Positions 3,692 to 5,094 of a stretch of 5,094 nt of DNA are shown here, one piece after another. Position 1 is the first letter of the stretch, and each line of letters opens with the position of its first letter. The notes under the pieces are model-generated. The model saw only the letters and a list, made by a program, of their open reading frames with translations, was not told the DNA's origin and did not search any database. The stretch spans positions 1 through 5,094 of the forward strand of contig JAGWRH010000420.1 of the NCBI GenBank assembly GCA_028876695.1, written 5' to 3'. The stretch comes from Acidobacteriota bacterium (GTDB lineage: Bacteria > Acidobacteriota > Terriglobia > Acidiferrales > UBA7541). A program made the translations under genes and the position numbers.

Positions 3692-5094
3692 TTGGCGAGC
3701 GAGCACAATTTGCCCAAGCGGCTGTCGAGGAAGTCTTCGGCTAGCTCCGAGAATCTGCGCGTCATCGGCTCCGCACGCCAAAGAATTGATGTACGAGGCA
3801 AGGTCCTGGGACAGACCATCTATGCGGACGATATTTCACTTCCGCGGATGGCCTACTGCAAACTACTGCGTTCGCCGCATCCTCACGCGCGCATCCGAGG
3901 CATCGACTGTTCGCGCGCATTGGCGCGCCCCGGCGTGTACCTGGTACTGACCGGCAAAGATCTGCCGATTGAGTATGGAATCCTTCCGGTGAGCCAGGAC
4001 GAAACGGCGCTGTGCATCGATCGAGTCCGCCACGTTGGGGATCCGGTGGCGGCGGTAATCGCCAGAGAAGAGTTGACTGCTCTCGAAGCACTGAACCTGA
4101 TCGACGTCGATTACGAAATTCTGCCGACGATCATGAATCCGGAAGAAGCTCTGGCGAAACCCGAGCCGCGGATTCACGATTATGGAGAAGAAGGCAATAT
4201 TCACAAGAGAGTTTCATTCGAATTCGGCGATGCGGAAAAGGGCTTCGCCGAGGCTGACGAAATCCTCGAGGATGTTTTCTTTTACGAAGGCAGCACCCAT
4301 CTCCCAATGGAGCAACACGCTTCCGTAGCGGTAAAGGATCGCGAGGGAAAACTTACGCTGTGGACCAGCACGCAGGTGCCACACTATCTGCACCGCTCTC
4401 TGGCAAAGGTATTGCAGCTGCCCGCGGGCCACATTCGCGTAATCGCCACGCCCAATGGCGGTGGGTTCGGAGGCAAGAGCGACCCATTCAATCACGAGAT
4501 CATCGTATCCAAGGCCGCGCTGATGCTTGGCCGCCCCGTGAAAATCAGTCTGACGCGCGAGGAGGTGTTCTATTGCCACCGCGGGCGGCACCCGGTGCTG
4601 ATGAAGTTCAAGACAGGCGTCAAAAAAGACGGCACCATCACAGCCCTCGATTTGCAGACGCTGATCGACGGCGGAGGCTACGGTTCTTTCGGTGTCGCCA
4701 GCACGTTCTACACAGGTGCGCTGCAGACCACCGCGTATCACCTGCCGCGATTCAAGTTTCGAGCGTGCCGCACGTTTACGAATAAGCCGCCCTGCGGACC
4801 AAAGCGAGGCCACGGAACGCCACAGCCGAGGTTTGGCCAAGAAGTGCAGATGGACAAGATTGCGGAACGGCTTGGCATTGACCCCGCAGAGCTGAGGCTC
4901 CGCATTGCGGTGAAGCCGAACGAGCTGACGGCAAATTTTCTGCAACTGGGCACCGTCGGACTGCAGGAATGCATCCGGCGAGTGGTGGAAATGTCCGGCT
5001 GGAACGAGAAATTTCGAAAGCTGCCGGAAGGGCGGGGAGTCGGCCTGGCGTGCTCGTGTTATCTGACCGGAGCTGGTCTTTCGATCTACTGGAA
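3692..5094 (+). CDS. Molybdopterin-binding large subunit of a xanthine dehydrogenase-family hydroxylase (CoxL/HcrA-like), C-terminally cut by the window
   Basis: This catalytic subunit would bind the molybdopterin cofactor and hydroxylate or dehydrogenate the substrate. 467 codons are visible from TTG 3692 to the right edge, about 60 percent of the usual 750-800. The a/b-hammerhead domain covers about residues 25-145 (RQRIDVRGKVLGQTIYADDI, then LRSPHPHARI; later VRHVGDPVAAVIAREE). The first cofactor-binding domain follows to about 400, with the signature NGGGFGGKSDPFNHE (255-269). PPCGPKRGHGTPQPRFGQE (366-384) follows; its R372-G373 aligns with the conserved active-site Arg-Gly region of xanthine dehydrogenase. 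The second cofactor domain begins near 425 and is cut. GGGFGGK and RGHG, rather than the FRGFG of true xanthine dehydrogenases, place it nearer 4-hydroxybenzoyl-CoA reductase and CoxL-like proteins; this is a family-level judgement. AYRCSFR, the active-site loop of form I CO dehydrogenase, is not seen in this part. No FAD-subunit gene lies between the two subunits. Confidence 0.95.
   Translation, partial: MASEHNLPKRLSRKSSASSENLRVIGSARQRIDVRGKVLGQTIYADDISLPRMAYCKLLRSPHPHARIRGIDCSRALARPGVYLVLTGKDLPIEYGILPVSQDETALCIDRVRHVGDPVAAVIAREELTALEALNLIDVDYEILPTIMNPEEALAKPEPRIHDYGEEGNIHKRVSFEFGDAEKGFAEADEILEDVFFYEGSTHLPMEQHASVAVKDREGKLTLWTSTQVPHYLHRSLAKVLQLPAGHIRVIATPNGGGFGGKSDPFNHEIIVSKAALMLGRPVKISLTREEVFYCHRGRHPVLMKFKTGVKKDGTITALDLQTLIDGGGYGSFGVASTFYTGALQTTAYHLPRFKFRACRTFTNKPPCGPKRGHGTPQPRFGQEVQMDKIAERLGIDPAELRLRIAVKPNELTANFLQLGTVGLQECIRRVVEMSGWNEKFRKLPEGRGVGLACSCYLTGAGLSIYW

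Noticed and set aside
4214..4945. A 243-codon open frame antisense to the large molybdenum subunit
   Set aside because: It is the shadow of a highly conserved coding region in GC-rich DNA; its translation has no recognisable family pattern.
3692..5094. Assignment of the large subunit as true form I carbon monoxide dehydrogenase (coxL)
   Set aside because: The form I active-site loop AYRCSFR is not present in the visible part, and the RGHG segment fits aromatic-CoA reductase-like or other family members better.

Overview
The window carries a compact gene neighbourhood from a bacterium that uses the deazaflavin cofactor F420. Base composition is moderately GC-rich by eye, start codons are often GTG or TTG, and Shine-Dalgarno sites are recognisable. 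I see no insertion sequence, tRNA, rRNA or CRISPR array. The mix of F420 enzymes, an IclR-type regulator and a molybdenum hydroxylase is typical of soil bacteria with catabolic accessory pathways. Actinobacteria, Chloroflexi, Acidobacteria and the Rokubacteria/Tectomicrobia-like lineages and F420-containing Proteobacteria are all possible, and the sequence alone does not settle which.

Layout, left to right: (1) the N-terminal 42 codons of a luciferase-like, probably F420-dependent oxidoreductase on the minus strand, running off the left edge. (2) A divergent regulatory gap (127-366) with a perfect TATAAT -10 box and a CRP/FNR-like GTGA-N6-TCAC site. (3) A plus-strand IclR-family regulator. 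(4) Convergent to it, a minus-strand coenzyme F420-0:L-glutamate ligase (cofE). (5) Divergent from cofE, a plus-strand NADPH-dependent F420 reductase (npdG/fno). (6) A 200-base gap (2924-3123) with stacked palindromes and a second GTGA-N6-TCAC site in front of a -10-like box. (7) The [2Fe-2S] small subunit and, 37 bases later from a TTG start, the molybdopterin-binding large subunit of a xanthine dehydrogenase-family hydroxylase, cut off by the right edge.

Working together: CofE would add the glutamate tail of F420, NpdG would reduce F420 with NADPH, and the luciferase-like enzyme would spend F420H2 on an unknown substrate. The small and large subunits would form a molybdenum hydroxylase or dehydrogenase, most like the aromatic-CoA reductase/CO-dehydrogenase-like branch. 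The IclR regulator suggests inducible control by a small, perhaps aromatic or organic-acid, ligand. The substrate is not visible from the sequence. The most interesting signal is the pair of matching GTGA-N6-TCAC sites. Each sits within about 1 base of the classical class II activator position relative to its -10 box, one before the luciferase-like gene and one before the molybdenum-enzyme genes, which suggests a shared regulon.
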